The notes: generated by a model from the letters alone, not told the origin. A stretch of 64,000 bases of DNA from CAXBCP01 sp963977005 (GCA_963977005.1 CAXBMQ010000006.1:124001-188000); one strand, 5' to 3'. Shown: positions 18,821 to 27,247, numbered from the stretch's first letter. Made by a program: numbers and translations.

Positions 18821-19321
18821 TCAGTTTTCACCGGCGTCTTTCGGCCCGAAAACGCGTTCCCTGTCTTCTGCCGAGATCATGCCCATCATCACCTTGCGGT
18901 AGCCTTCGACCGCTTCGGCGCCGGCGTTGCGATAGGCCTCGGCAAACCGGCGGCGTTGCGATTCCGACAGGCGGCGTTCGAGGGCGATTCCGGTCGGCGT
19001 CAGTTCCAGCAGCCGCTGGCGACGGTCCTGCCTGCCTTCGTGCTGGACGATGAATTCCTCGCGCACCAACTGGCCGAGAACCCGCGACAGGCTCTGTTTG
19101 GTGATCTTCAGGATCGCCAGCAGTTCCGAGACGGTAATGCGCGGGTTGCGGCCGACGAAATGGATGACCCGGTGGTGCGCCCGGCCGAAGCCGTATTCCG
19201 CGAGGATGGCATCCGGCTCTGCCGTGAAATCGCGATAGGCGAAATACAGCAGCTCGATTCCCTGGCGCAAATCCTCTTCGCGGAGGAAGAGCGGATTGAT
19301 CCCGGTTTTTATGTCAGTCAT
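18821..19321 (-). CDS. MarR-family transcriptional regulator
   Basis: A 166-residue winged-helix regulator: helix-turn-helix near ITVSELLAILKITKQSLSRVLGQLV (about residues 60-85) and the wing with EGRQDRRQRLLELTPTG, whose DxRxR motif is the family hallmark. MarR dimers bind palindromic operators and usually respond to small ligands. It is transcribed divergently from the branched-chain aminotransferase gene across an 88-base AT-rich gap, so it likely controls itself and that gene. I chose the ATG at 19321; an upstream in-frame ATG at 19357 would extend into the promoter region. Confidence 0.93.
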   Translation of the reverse strand: MTDIKTGINPLFLREEDLRQGIELLYFAYRDFTAEPDAILAEYGFGRAHHRVIHFVGRNPRITVSELLAILKITKQSLSRVLGQLVREEFIVQHEGRQDRRQRLLELTPTGIALERRLSESQRRRFAEAYRNAGAEAVEGYRKVMMGMISAEDRERVFGPKDAGEN

Positions 19322-19409
19322 GTTGACATATATGCCTTTGAATGTTACCAACCGCAAGCTTTAATCGTAACAATATGTCTTCGGGACAAGCGGCGGAGTA
19401 ACAATAGCC
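19322..19409. promoter_or_regulatory. divergent promoter/operator region, MarR regulator and ilvE
   Basis: This 88-base gap between divergent starts is clearly more AT-rich than its surroundings. A TTGACA at 19323-19328 reads towards ilvE, but no good -10 follows at 17 bases. GTTGACA and the inverted TGTTACCAAC arm form an imperfect palindrome of about 30 bases (19322-19352) that could be the MarR operator. Confidence 0.4.
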
Positions 19410-20297
19410 ATGATGAACTTCGATAATCAGGACGGCAACATCTGGTATAACGGCGCGCTGGTGCCCTGGCGGGACTCCAAGCTGCACGTCCTGTCTCATG
19501 GTCTGCATTACGCGAGCTGCGTGTTCGAGGGCGAGCGCGTATACAACGGCGAAGTTTTCAAGCTGCGGGAACATACCCAGCGGCTGATCGATTCCGGCAA
19601 GGAACTTGGTTTCACCATTCCCTATTCGCTCGAGGAGCTGGAACAGGCAACGCGGGATACCGTGGAGTCGCAGGGTTTTGCCGACGCCTATGTGCGCCCG
19701 GTCGCGTGGCGCGGCAGCGAGATGATGGGCGTGTCGGCCCAGCAGACCAAAATCAATGTCGCCATCGCGGTGTGGGAATGGCCGTCCTATTTCTCGCCCG
19801 AAGCGCGGATGCGCGGCATACGCCTGACGACATCCAAATGGCGCCGTCCGGCGCCCGACACCGCGCCGGTCCATGCCAAGGCGGCCGGTCTGTATATGAT
19901 CTGCACGCTCAGCAAGCATGCCGCCGAGGCGAAAGGCTATGACGACGCATTGATGCTCGACTATCGCGGCCAGATCGCGGAATCCACCGGCGCCAACATT
20001 TTTCTGATTCAGGACGGCAAAATCCACACGCCGACGCCGGATTGCTTCCTTGACGGCATTACCCGGCGCACCGTGATCGGTATCGCCAAGAAGCACGGCT
20101 ATGAAGTGATCGAACGCGCAATCATGCCGGAAGAACTCGCAGATACATCCGAGGTGTTCGTCACCGGCACGGCGGCTGAAGTGACCCCGGTAGGCGAGAT
20201 CGACGATTATAAGTTCGAGGTCGGCACGATCACCCGCACCCTTCTCGAGGACTACGAAGCGCTGGTGCGCGGCACGTTGAGCGAAGAAGCGGCCTGA
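19410..20297 (+). CDS. ilvE: branched-chain amino acid aminotransferase
   Basis: A 295-residue class IV PLP aminotransferase catalysing the last step of leucine, isoleucine and valine synthesis. The Schiff-base lysine is Lys157 in HAKAAGLYM; other marks are HGLHYASCVFEGERVY, YVRPVAWRG, the ESTGANIF cofactor segment and FVTGTAAEVTPV near the C-terminus. The substrate assignment over D-amino-acid transaminase or aminodeoxychorismate lyase rests on the Tyr-Val-Arg-Pro pocket. A MarR regulator reads divergently immediately upstream. Confidence 0.93.
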   Translation: MMNFDNQDGNIWYNGALVPWRDSKLHVLSHGLHYASCVFEGERVYNGEVFKLREHTQRLIDSGKELGFTIPYSLEELEQATRDTVESQGFADAYVRPVAWRGSEMMGVSAQQTKINVAIAVWEWPSYFSPEARMRGIRLTTSKWRRPAPDTAPVHAKAAGLYMICTLSKHAAEAKGYDDALMLDYRGQIAESTGANIFLIQDGKIHTPTPDCFLDGITRRTVIGIAKKHGYEVIERAIMPEELADTSEVFVTGTAAEVTPVGEIDDYKFEVGTITRTLLEDYEALVRGTLSEEAA

Positions 20298-20310
20298 CCT
20301 TCCCGAACTC

Positions 20311-20340
20311 CACTCCCCCCGGGCTTGTCCCGGGCTTCAT
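20311..20340 (+). repeat. palindromic repeat, CTTGT-loop family
   Basis: CCCGGG, loop CTTGT, CCCGGG at 20318-20334, directly downstream of ilvE. The hairpin could also serve as an ilvE terminator, although no T-run follows. Confidence 0.65.
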
Positions 20341-20362
20341 GACGGTTGCTCACCGCTGATAT

Positions 20363-20436
20363 GTCATCCCGGCCTTGTGCCGGGATCCAGACGGCGGTGG
20401 GCGAAAGACCGGACCCCGGCACAAGGCCGGGATGAC
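20363..20436. repeat. inverted pair of CTTGT-loop palindromes
   Basis: Two 26-base palindromes face each other. The left copy (20363-20388) has arms ATCCCGGC and GCCGGGAT around CTTGT. The right copy (20411-20436) is the same sequence in reverse, with one base changed in an arm. About 22 bases lie between them. The whole unit can fold as two small hairpins or one long one, the layout of bacterial interspersed mosaic elements. It sits between ilvE and moaE. Confidence 0.85.
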
Positions 20437-20483
20437 AATTCGTTTGTGTCGTTCGCGAGCCGCTTTTCCGTGGACCTTCTGCC

Positions 20484-20945
20484 TTATGCGTCCGTCACCC
20501 GCACCCACTTGTCGGCGGCGACCGAGTCTTCTTCGCGGGATTCGACCCATTTGGCACCGGATTCGCGGTCTTCCAGCTTCCAGAACGGGGCCTTGGTCTT
20601 CAGCCAGTCGATCAGGAACTGACAGCTTTCGAGCGAGGCTTCGCGATGCGCCGAGGCGGTGACCACCAATACGATACGGTCGCCGGGGTTGAGCGTGCCG
20701 TAGCGGTGGATAATCAGCACGTCCTGCAGGTCCCAGCGCTCGCGCGCCTCGGCCTCCAGCCTGGCCAGCTGTTTTTCGGTCATGCCGGGGTAGTGTTCCA
20801 GCGTCATGGAACTGATTTTTTCGTCACCCGCATAATCGCGGACCAGCCCGACGAAACTGGCGAGCCCGCCGATCTCGGTATTGGTTGCCGTCATGCGGCT
20901 GATTTCCGCGCCGATATCGAAGTCTTCGGACTGTACCCGGATCAT
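20484..20945 (-). CDS. moaE: molybdopterin synthase catalytic subunit MoaE
   Basis: A 153-residue large subunit of molybdopterin synthase, which inserts two sulphurs into cPMP using thiocarboxylated MoaD. Family marks: GGLASFVGLVRDYAGDE, the LEHYPGM segment, IIHRYGTLNPGD, and ASAHREASLESCQFLIDWLKTKAPFWKLE with the active-site lysines. It is the last gene of a minus-strand run, starting 5 bases after moaD ends. A repeat pair lies just beyond its stop. Confidence 0.95.
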   Translation of the reverse strand: MIRVQSEDFDIGAEISRMTATNTEIGGLASFVGLVRDYAGDEKISSMTLEHYPGMTEKQLARLEAEARERWDLQDVLIIHRYGTLNPGDRIVLVVTASAHREASLESCQFLIDWLKTKAPFWKLEDRESGAKWVESREEDSVAADKWVRVTDA

Positions 20946-20950
20946 CGCGT

Positions 20951-21202
20951 TCAGCCCCCCGTCATCGGCGGAAAGACGGCGACCTCGTCCCCGTCGGCGA
21001 TCGCCGCGTCGAGCGGGGCGATCTCCTGATTGACGGCAACCCGAAGCGCCGCCGAATCCGCGAACGCATTGGCATAGCCGTCGCCCCGGCCCTTGAGCCA
21101 GTCGATCAGGGAGGCGACATCCGTCACCTCCGGCGGCGGCGACAGTTCCTCTTTTCCGATACCGATCCGGGATTTGACCCAGCCAAAATAAAGTACCTGC
21201 AT
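20951..21202 (-). CDS. moaD: molybdopterin synthase sulfur carrier subunit MoaD
   Basis: An 83-residue ubiquitin-fold protein ending in the required Gly-Gly (PPMTGG), whose C-terminal carboxylate is adenylated and turned into a thiocarboxylate. VNQEIAPLDAAIADGDEVAVFPP is the family's C-terminal block. The start codon overlaps the moeA stop by one base, so the two are translationally coupled; moaE follows at once. Confidence 0.95.
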   Translation of the reverse strand: MQVLYFGWVKSRIGIGKEELSPPPEVTDVASLIDWLKGRGDGYANAFADSAALRVAVNQEIAPLDAAIADGDEVAVFPPMTGG

Positions 21203-22455
21203 TATCCGATCTCGCTGAAAGGCAGAAAATCCACCATGGTGCCCGCCTCGAAGCTAGTCAATTCCTCGGGAAGTTCAACCAGTCCGTCGGATTCGACCAT
21301 CGATGTCAGGATGCCTGCGCCGTCGCGCGGGAATTTGCGGGCGACGGGCGCGCCATCCGCATCCCGGTCGAGCCGCACGCGGAGCCATTCGCGGCGCCCG
21401 AGCTTCTTTTTCACCGGGAAGCCCGCCCGTACGCGATACATTGCCGGTTCGGTCACGCGGCAGCCGCCCAGCCGCAGGATCGCGGGGCGGGCAAACCGCA
21501 TGAAGGTCACGAGGACCGCGACGGGATTGCCGGGCAGGCCGATGAACGGCACGCTGCCGATCTGGCCAAGTGCCAGGGGGCGCCCGGGGCGGATCGCGAG
21601 GCGCCAGAAATGCATCCTGCCGAGCGCGTCGATAGCCGCGCGGACATGGTCTTCCTCGCCGGTGGAAACGCCGCCCGATGTCATGATGAGGTCGTGATCG
21701 TCCGCCGCCCCTGCCAGGGTATCGCGGATCACGTCGTATGAGTCCGGCAGAATGCCCAGGTCGTCGACCTCGCAGCCCAGCCGTTTCAGCGCCGCGGAAA
21801 CCGAATAGCGGTTGGCGTCGTAAATGCAGCCCGGCGGCAACTCGTCGCCCGCATCCCGGACTTCGTCTCCGGTTGAAAACAGCGCCACGCGGACCGGCTT
21901 GTAAACCGCCAGCGTTTCAAGGCCGATCGAGGCGGCGAGGCCGATCTCCTGCGGGCGTAACCTTGTTCCGGCGGTCAGGATCACGTCGCCCGCCGCGATA
22001 TCCTCGCCGGCGAAGCGCCGGTTCGCGCCCCGTTTGATGCCCGGCGGAATGACGACGTCGCCGTTTTCCTCGCGGCAGTCCTCCTGCATCAGCACCGTAT
22101 CGCCGCCGTCCGGCATGGCCGCACCCGTAAAAATGCGGATCGCTTCGCCCGGCCCCACGGGACGGTCGGAGATTTCGCCCGCCGCGATGCGCCCGCCCAG
22201 CAAAAGCCGTGTCTCGCCGTCCGCCGACAGGTCGTCGAACCGGACGGCGTAGCCGTCGACGGCCGCGTTGTCGTGCGGCGGCACCGCGCGGGCTGCCGTA
22301 ACGTTATCGGCCAGTATCCGCCCGGCGGCCTCGCGGAGCGCGCAGTCCTCCCGGCCCACGACGACGGCGAGCCGGTCCGTCAGCAGGGCCAGCGCCTCGT
22401 CGGTGCGCATCAGTTCGCCACCGAATGCAAAACAGTCGTCGGAAAGCTGCGCCAT
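21202..22455 (-). CDS. moeA: molybdopterin molybdenumtransferase MoeA
   Basis: A 417-residue enzyme that inserts molybdate into adenylated molybdopterin. Visible marks: AVPPHDNAAVDGYAVR, FTGAAMPDGGDTVLMQED, the FSTGDEV and YDANRYSVSA blocks, and MTSGGVSTGEEDHVR, followed by LPGNPVAV. Domain IV forms the C-terminus. I set the start at 22455 (MAQLSDDCF); the frame is open upstream into mobB, but the additional residues are not family-like. One base separates it from the mobB stop. Confidence 0.95.
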   Translation of the reverse strand: MAQLSDDCFAFGGELMRTDEALALLTDRLAVVVGREDCALREAAGRILADNVTAARAVPPHDNAAVDGYAVRFDDLSADGETRLLLGGRIAAGEISDRPVGPGEAIRIFTGAAMPDGGDTVLMQEDCREENGDVVIPPGIKRGANRRFAGEDIAAGDVILTAGTRLRPQEIGLAASIGLETLAVYKPVRVALFSTGDEVRDAGDELPPGCIYDANRYSVSAALKRLGCEVDDLGILPDSYDVIRDTLAGAADDHDLIMTSGGVSTGEEDHVRAAIDALGRMHFWRLAIRPGRPLALGQIGSVPFIGLPGNPVAVLVTFMRFARPAILRLGGCRVTEPAMYRVRAGFPVKKKLGRREWLRVRLDRDADGAPVARKFPRDGAGILTSMVESDGLVELPEELTSFEAGTMVDFLPFSEIG

Positions 22456-22456
22456 G

Positions 22457-23008
22457 TCAGACCGCTTCCTCCAGCCGTCCGGCAAGACCGCAATGCGCGA
22501 CCACGAAATCGGCGATGGCAACGGTATCGTTCAGATCGAGCACCGCTATATCGTGCCCCGGTGCGCCGTCCTGCAGGGGGGCATCGGTCGCGACGGCAAC
22601 GACAGAGCGGTTCGTTGCGCAGATCAGGTCGGCGCCGGTGGCCGGGCGGTGGACCTCCAGCTTGGTGTGGGCCTCGTTCTTGAAGCCTTCGACGAGCACG
22701 ATATCGACGGGCGACAGCTTTGCGAGAAGCTCTTCGAGTGCCGGTTCCGCCGCGTCGCGGTTCTCGTGCATGATCGCCCAGCGCTTTGCCGACGAGACGA
22801 CAACCTCGGTCGCTCCCGCGGCGCGGTGTTCGTAGGAATCCTTGCCGGGCGTGTCGATATCGAACGTGTGATGGGCATGTTTCACGGTCGCAACCCGGTA
22901 GCCGCGGGATGAAAGTTCGGGGATCAGGCGGACGATCAGCGCGGTCTTGCCGCTGCCGCTCCAGCCGGTGACGCCGATGACGGCGGGGTCGGTCTCGGCG
23001 ATGGTCAT
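22457..23008 (-). CDS. mobB: molybdopterin-guanine dinucleotide biosynthesis adaptor MobB
   Basis: A 183-residue P-loop GTPase: Walker A GWSGSGKTAL near residue 15, KHAHHTFDIDTPGKDSYEHRAAGA, and VDIVLVEGFKNEAHTKLEVHR. MobB assists MobA in attaching GMP to molybdopterin, making the bis-MGD cofactor of the DMSO-reductase family. The ATG at 23008 overlaps the pgsA stop (ATGA), which fixes the start. MobA itself is not in the window. Confidence 0.93.
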   Translation of the reverse strand: MTIAETDPAVIGVTGWSGSGKTALIVRLIPELSSRGYRVATVKHAHHTFDIDTPGKDSYEHRAAGATEVVVSSAKRWAIMHENRDAAEPALEELLAKLSPVDIVLVEGFKNEAHTKLEVHRPATGADLICATNRSVVAVATDAPLQDGAPGHDIAVLDLNDTVAIADFVVAHCGLAGRLEEAV

Positions 23009-23589
23009 GACCCTGCCGCCGGTGGCGGATCCATGTGGCGCAGCCCCGCCCGCAGGTAATCGTATCCGGTGATCATGGTGATCACAGCGGCGATCCAGAG
23101 CCCCGCCTCGCCGATGATGCGCACGGGGATCGTTTCGGGAAGAGCGGGATGTGCCGCGTTCCCGACGATCAGGATACCGATCGCCACCATCTGGATCGTC
23201 GTCTTCCACTTCGCCAGCCTGCTGACCGGCAGGCTGACCGACAGTCCGGCGAGATATTCGCGGAGACCCGACACCATGATTTCACGACAGAGGATAATCA
23301 CGGCGGGGATAATCGACAGCCCGGCGATCTGGCCGAATCCGACCATCATCAGCAGCGCGGATGCGACCAGCAGTTTGTCGGCCACAGGGTCGAGGAACCT
23401 GCCGAATGCCGAGAGCTGACCCCGGGCGCGGGCGAGATAGCCGTCGAAAAAATCGGTTATCGCCGCCAGCGTAAACACGGCGCAGGCGATCCATTGCCCG
23501 GTCGCGCTTTCGAGGAAGAAAAGCGCGACGAAGACCGGGATAACCGCGACGCGGGACAGTGTCAGAACATTGGGCAGTGTCAGATGCAT
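23005..23589 (-). CDS. pgsA: CDP-diacylglycerol--glycerol-3-phosphate 3-phosphatidyltransferase
   Basis: A 194-residue CDP-alcohol phosphatidyltransferase making phosphatidylglycerol phosphate. It begins with LTLPNVLTLSRVAVIPVFV and carries the catalytic pattern with four Asp residues, DFFDGYLAR then GRFLDPVADK (about residues 45-70). About five membrane segments are visible. It is followed by mobB with a 4-base overlap and preceded by uvrC; the uvrC-pgsA-moa gene order is common in alphaproteobacteria. Confidence 0.95.
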   Translation of the reverse strand: MHLTLPNVLTLSRVAVIPVFVALFFLESATGQWIACAVFTLAAITDFFDGYLARARGQLSAFGRFLDPVADKLLVASALLMMVGFGQIAGLSIIPAVIILCREIMVSGLREYLAGLSVSLPVSRLAKWKTTIQMVAIGILIVGNAAHPALPETIPVRIIGEAGLWIAAVITMITGYDYLRAGLRHMDPPPAAGS

Positions 23590-23661
23590 GAAGTGTCATC
23601 TCTGTAAGGTGTTTTCGGCGTTCGCCGAAGTCCAGTGGGCCGGGGGCTTCTCCGGCGAAGT

Positions 23662-25548
23662 CTACTCTTCGGCATGAAAGTGATCATAAATTCTTTTTGC
23701 GACCGTTTTGCTGATCCCGTCCACCGCTTCGAGGTCGGCAAGACCCGCCCGGCCAATGCCGACGGCGGACCCGAAATGGTTCAAAAGTGCGCGTTTCCGC
23801 TTCGCGCCGATGCCGGAAACCTCGTCTATCACCGACCGGCTGATCTGTTTCGATCGCCTGTTGCGGTGACTGCCGATGGCGAAGCGGTGTGCTTCGTCGC
23901 GCAGACGCTGCATGAAATACAGCACCGGGTCCTGCACCGGCAGCGAAAACGGCGCCCGTCCCGGCACGTGGAACCGCTCGCGCCCCGCATTGCGGTCGGG
24001 TCCCTTGGCGATCGATACAAGCGGCTGGTCGGCGATGCCAAGTTCGTCGAGCACTTCCATGACCGCCGATAGCTGACCCGGTCCGCCGTCGATGACGACG
24101 AGATCCGGCCACGTGCCTTTTTCGCGGTCGGGGTCCTCTTTGAGCGCGCGGGCGAAGCGTCGGGTCAATACCTCGCGCATCATCGCGTAATCGTCGCCGG
24201 GTTCGATGTCGGGGTTCCTGATATTGAACTTGCGGTAGGCGCTTTTTTCGAACCCGTCCTCGCCGGAGACGATCATCGCGCCCAGCGCATTGGTGCCCGA
24301 AATATGGCTGTTGTCGTATACCTCGATCCGCTTCGGTGGCGCGTCGAGGTCGAACAGGGCGGCGACACCGTCCAGCAGTTTTCGCTGGGTCGCGCTTTCC
24401 GACAACCGCCGGGCCAGTGCATCCGCCGCGTTCAGTGCGGCGCTGTCGATCAGGCTTTTGCGGGCGCCGCGCTGGGGTTTCGATATCTCGACCTTGCGGT
24501 CCGCGCGGATCGACAGCGCCTGGCGGACAAGTTCCTGGTTGGGCAGGGCGTGGCTGACCAGCAGGAGCTTCGGCGGTTTCTTGTCCGAATAGAACTGGCC
24601 GATAAACGCTTCGAGCACCTCTTCGGCGGGAATCGAGCACGCGTGATTGGGGAAAAACGTGCGCGTGCCGTAATTCTGCCCGGCCCGGTAGAAAAACACC
24701 TGGACGCAGGTTGCGCCGCCGTCCTGATGGGCGGCGATGATATCGGCCTCGCCGATACTGCCGACATGGATATCCTGATGTGCCTGTATCTGGGTCAGCG
24801 CGCGGATGCGGTCGCGGTGAATGGCGGCGGATTCGTAATCCAGCGCATCGCTGGCTTCTTCCATTTTGCGGGACATCGATTCCTGCACGTCGCGGCTGCG
24901 GCCGCGCATGAACGCCTGCGCCTGATCGACGATTTCGGCGTAGTCCTCCTTCGATATCAGGTCGACGCAGGGCGCCGTGCAGCGCTTGATCTGGTATTGC
25001 AGGCAGGGCCGGGTGCGCCCGTTGAACACGCTGTCGGAGCAGCTGCGCAGCGGGAAGACCTTCTGCAGGGTGTTGAGCGTTCGGTTGACGGCCCCGGCGG
25101 AGGCAAAGGGGCCGAAATACTCGCCGCCCTTGTTACGCGCGCCGCGATGCTTGATCAGCTGGACCCACTCCGTGTCGGTTCGCAACAGGATATACGGATA
25201 GGATTTGTCGTCGCGCAGCAGGATATTGTAGCGCGGTTTCAACTGCTTGATCAGGTTGCTTTCGAGCAGCAGCGCTTCGACCTCGGTATGGGTGCTGACA
25301 ATCTCGAGATCGGCGGTCTGCGCGACCATCAGGCGGATGCGTTCGGGCTGGCCGTGCCCGCGCGCGTAAGAAGTTACCCGGTTGCGCAGGTTCTTCGCCT
25401 TGCCGACATAGAGATGTTTGCCCGCTGCGTCGGTCATCCGGTAGACGCCGGGGCCGGTCGGCAGGTTCTTCAGCCGCGACGCGATCAGAGCAGCGCCTTT
25501 CAGCGCTTCGTCTGTCGCCGCCGGCGCGTTGTCTATTTCGTCGGCCAT
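23662..25548 (-). CDS. uvrC: excinuclease ABC subunit UvrC
   Basis: A 628-residue nuclease making both incisions in nucleotide excision repair. It has an N-terminal GIY-YIG domain (GPGVYRM and LYVGKAKNLRNRV, about residues 32-65) for the 3' cut, a UVR motif near residue 225 that contacts UvrB, an RNase H-like domain with DNSHISGT and VIDGGPGQL for the 5' cut, and C-terminal helix-hairpin-helix motifs. It heads the minus-strand run with pgsA and the molybdenum cofactor genes. No LexA box was seen upstream. Confidence 0.97.
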   Translation of the reverse strand: MADEIDNAPAATDEALKGAALIASRLKNLPTGPGVYRMTDAAGKHLYVGKAKNLRNRVTSYARGHGQPERIRLMVAQTADLEIVSTHTEVEALLLESNLIKQLKPRYNILLRDDKSYPYILLRTDTEWVQLIKHRGARNKGGEYFGPFASAGAVNRTLNTLQKVFPLRSCSDSVFNGRTRPCLQYQIKRCTAPCVDLISKEDYAEIVDQAQAFMRGRSRDVQESMSRKMEEASDALDYESAAIHRDRIRALTQIQAHQDIHVGSIGEADIIAAHQDGGATCVQVFFYRAGQNYGTRTFFPNHACSIPAEEVLEAFIGQFYSDKKPPKLLLVSHALPNQELVRQALSIRADRKVEISKPQRGARKSLIDSAALNAADALARRLSESATQRKLLDGVAALFDLDAPPKRIEVYDNSHISGTNALGAMIVSGEDGFEKSAYRKFNIRNPDIEPGDDYAMMREVLTRRFARALKEDPDREKGTWPDLVVIDGGPGQLSAVMEVLDELGIADQPLVSIAKGPDRNAGRERFHVPGRAPFSLPVQDPVLYFMQRLRDEAHRFAIGSHRNRRSKQISRSVIDEVSGIGAKRKRALLNHFGSAVGIGRAGLADLEAVDGISKTVAKRIYDHFHAEE

Positions 25549-25934
25549 CTCAGGGTCATCTCTGTCCAGTTCCGCAGGATCGTACGGCAGCGCCGGCCCG
25601 GTTCGCCCGGTTTGCCCCGGTACCGATTCGAAAGCGCCGCTTATCCACGGTTTTTGTGGATAAGCCTGTCTATAACGCCAACATATTCAGACCGTACCAG
25701 ATTGACAAACCATCCGGTCTCACCCATGGCCCGTCATGAGAGAATATCATAAGTTGTTGTAATATATGAGTTATTTATGTGTCTAAAAGTAACAAACATT
25801 ACTGAATGGTTTATTATTTATGACCAAAATATGAAGACCCGCGATTTCGCCGGGATGTGTACAACCACCATGATTATCAAGGCAGCTTCCCAGGCGGGTC
25901 CGTTTTTTTAGTAACCGTAATCTTAATCCGGTGG
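25549..25934. other. AT-rich intergenic region between uvrC and folB
   Basis: This 386-base gap separates the 5' end of uvrC from the 3' end of folB. Its centre (about 25690-25830) is markedly AT-rich and would suit promoters on either strand. A plus-strand T-run at 25903-25909 cannot belong to folB, which is on the minus strand, and suggests a plus-strand transcript within the gap (see the ncRNA entry). No ORF of note is present. Confidence 0.5.
25836..25909 (+). ncRNA. candidate plus-strand small RNA
   Basis: A 5' hairpin at 25838-25854 (CCCG and CG pairing with CG and CGGG around ATTT, with one bulged base), a mostly unpaired A/C-rich centre, and an uninterrupted T7 at 25903-25909. GACCCGC at 25836-25842 can also pair with GCGGGTC at 25894-25900, just before the T-run, giving a closed structure followed by a terminator-like tail. 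No protein gene on this strand could use that terminator. The short 5' hairpin, open centre and 3' T-tail recall small alphaproteobacterial RNAs such as the suhB/ar8 group, but I cannot assign a family from memory. Confidence 0.45.
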
Positions 25935-26345
25935 TCAGTTCGACCGTTCTATTTCTACGCCAACGCTGGCAGCGTCTGCGAATACATCAAGTTTTTCCAC
26001 CCGCACTTTGGCAGCACTCACATCTGTTTGGGAAAGACACATTTCGGCGATTTTCTCGGCAAGTGTTTCGACCAGGTTCAGGTGTCCCGCCGTGGCCAGA
26101 TTGCGGACTTTCACAATGATTTCTTCGTAACACAGCACGTTCGACAGCTTGTCGTCGATCGGTGCCGGGTTTTCGAACACGGTGAGATCGAGATTGATCC
26201 GGACCCGCTGGGCGCCGTCGCGCTCGTGGCGGTAAACGCCGATGAGGCATTCAACCACCAGATCGCTGATGAATACGCGGCGTGTCGGCCGCGCTGCAGA
26301 CGGGAGGTTCGCGCCGGGCAGGTCTTTGAGAGGTTGGGCCGTCAT
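25935..26345 (-). CDS. folB: dihydroneopterin aldolase
   Basis: A 136-residue protein whose C-terminal 115 residues match the FolB fold: VFISDLVVECLIGVYRHERDGAQRVRINLDL with the conserved Glu and Tyr region, the CYEEI segment, HLNLVETLAEKIAE with the catalytic Glu environment, and VRVEKLD with the catalytic Lys. FolB cleaves dihydroneopterin to 6-hydroxymethyl-dihydropterin in folate synthesis. The first 25 residues are an extension. Start at 26345. The next gene upstream on the same strand is a pteridine-reductase-like SDR, 52 bases away. Confidence 0.88.
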   Translation of the reverse strand: MTAQPLKDLPGANLPSAARPTRRVFISDLVVECLIGVYRHERDGAQRVRINLDLTVFENPAPIDDKLSNVLCYEEIIVKVRNLATAGHLNLVETLAEKIAEMCLSQTDVSAAKVRVEKLDVFADAASVGVEIERSN

Positions 26346-26397
26346 ATCGTTGCCTTTTCGTCTGTTTGGGCCGGGCAGTTTCGGCACCGGTCTGCCG

Positions 26398-27171
26398 TCA
26401 TTCGGTCACCGGCGGCGTACCGGGGTCGGGGAATTCCCAGCCCAGGTGCTGTCCGCCATCCAGTGCAAGCATCTGTCCGGTCAGGGACGTCGCGGCGAGA
26501 ATGTAGCGCACGCCGTCGGCGATCTCGCCGGCCGGGGCGCCGTGGCCGAGCGGCACGCGCGCCGCCTGCCTGTCGAACTGTTCCTGGCTCTGACGCGGGC
26601 TCGGCAGAGTGGGGCCAGGCCCGATGGCGTTGACGCGCACGCGCGGTGCCAGGGCAAGGGCCAGGTTTTGCGTCATCGCCCACATGCCGGCCTTGCTGAT
26701 CGTATAGGACAGGAACCCCGGCGGGATATTGACCACCCGCTGATCGGCGATGTTGATAATATTGCCCGTCTGGCCGTCAGGCAGGCCGTCCGCCATTGCC
26801 TGGCTCAGCCTGACCGGCGCCCACAGGTTGACGTTCATGTGGGTGTCCCAGGACTGGCGAGACAGGGTTTCCAGGCTGTCATGTTCGAAGACCGACGCGT
26901 TATTGACCAGACAGGTGATCGGCCCGCCGGCCGCAACCGCCGCCGTTGCCAGCCGGTCGATACCCGCGTCGTCGTCGAGGTCGGCAGCGACCGTGTAGGC
27001 AGCGTGTCCGGCATCGGTCAGATCCCGGCACAGGGCATCGGCATCTTCTGCGGAGCTGCGGTGGTGAATACCGACGGTCCAGCCGTCGGCCGCCAGCGCG
27101 ATCGCGATCTCGCGGCCGATGCGTTTTGCCGCGCCGGTTACCAGCGCATGTCCTCTCGGTGTTTCGGTCAT
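26398..27171 (-). CDS. short-chain dehydrogenase resembling pteridine reductase/FolM
   Basis: A 257-residue SDR. The nucleotide-binding motif is TGAAKRIG (about residues 12-19), matching the TGxxxRxG form that marks pteridine reductases rather than the usual TGxxxGxG. Also visible are the NNAS motif, the active-site YTISK (Tyr and Lys), and AIGPGPTL. Pteridine reductases reduce dihydropterins or dihydrofolate with NADPH. Placement next to folB supports a folate or tetrahydromonapterin role. Family is sure; pterin substrate is an inference. Confidence 0.85.
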   Translation of the reverse strand: MTETPRGHALVTGAAKRIGREIAIALAADGWTVGIHHRSSAEDADALCRDLTDAGHAAYTVAADLDDDAGIDRLATAAVAAGGPITCLVNNASVFEHDSLETLSRQSWDTHMNVNLWAPVRLSQAMADGLPDGQTGNIINIADQRVVNIPPGFLSYTISKAGMWAMTQNLALALAPRVRVNAIGPGPTLPSPRQSQEQFDRQAARVPLGHGAPAGEIADGVRYILAATSLTGQMLALDGGQHLGWEFPDPGTPPVTE

Positions 27172-27247
27172 ATCCTGAAAATGCTGTATGTCGGCAATTC
27201 GTTCAAGGGACAGCAGACGGGACTCCCCATCCCGCCGGGCCGCGCCG

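Noticed and set aside
20375..20662. Small frames crossing the ilvE-moaE repeat region
   Set aside because: They are generated by the palindromes and the moaE antisense strand, with no ribosome-binding site or protein-like pattern.
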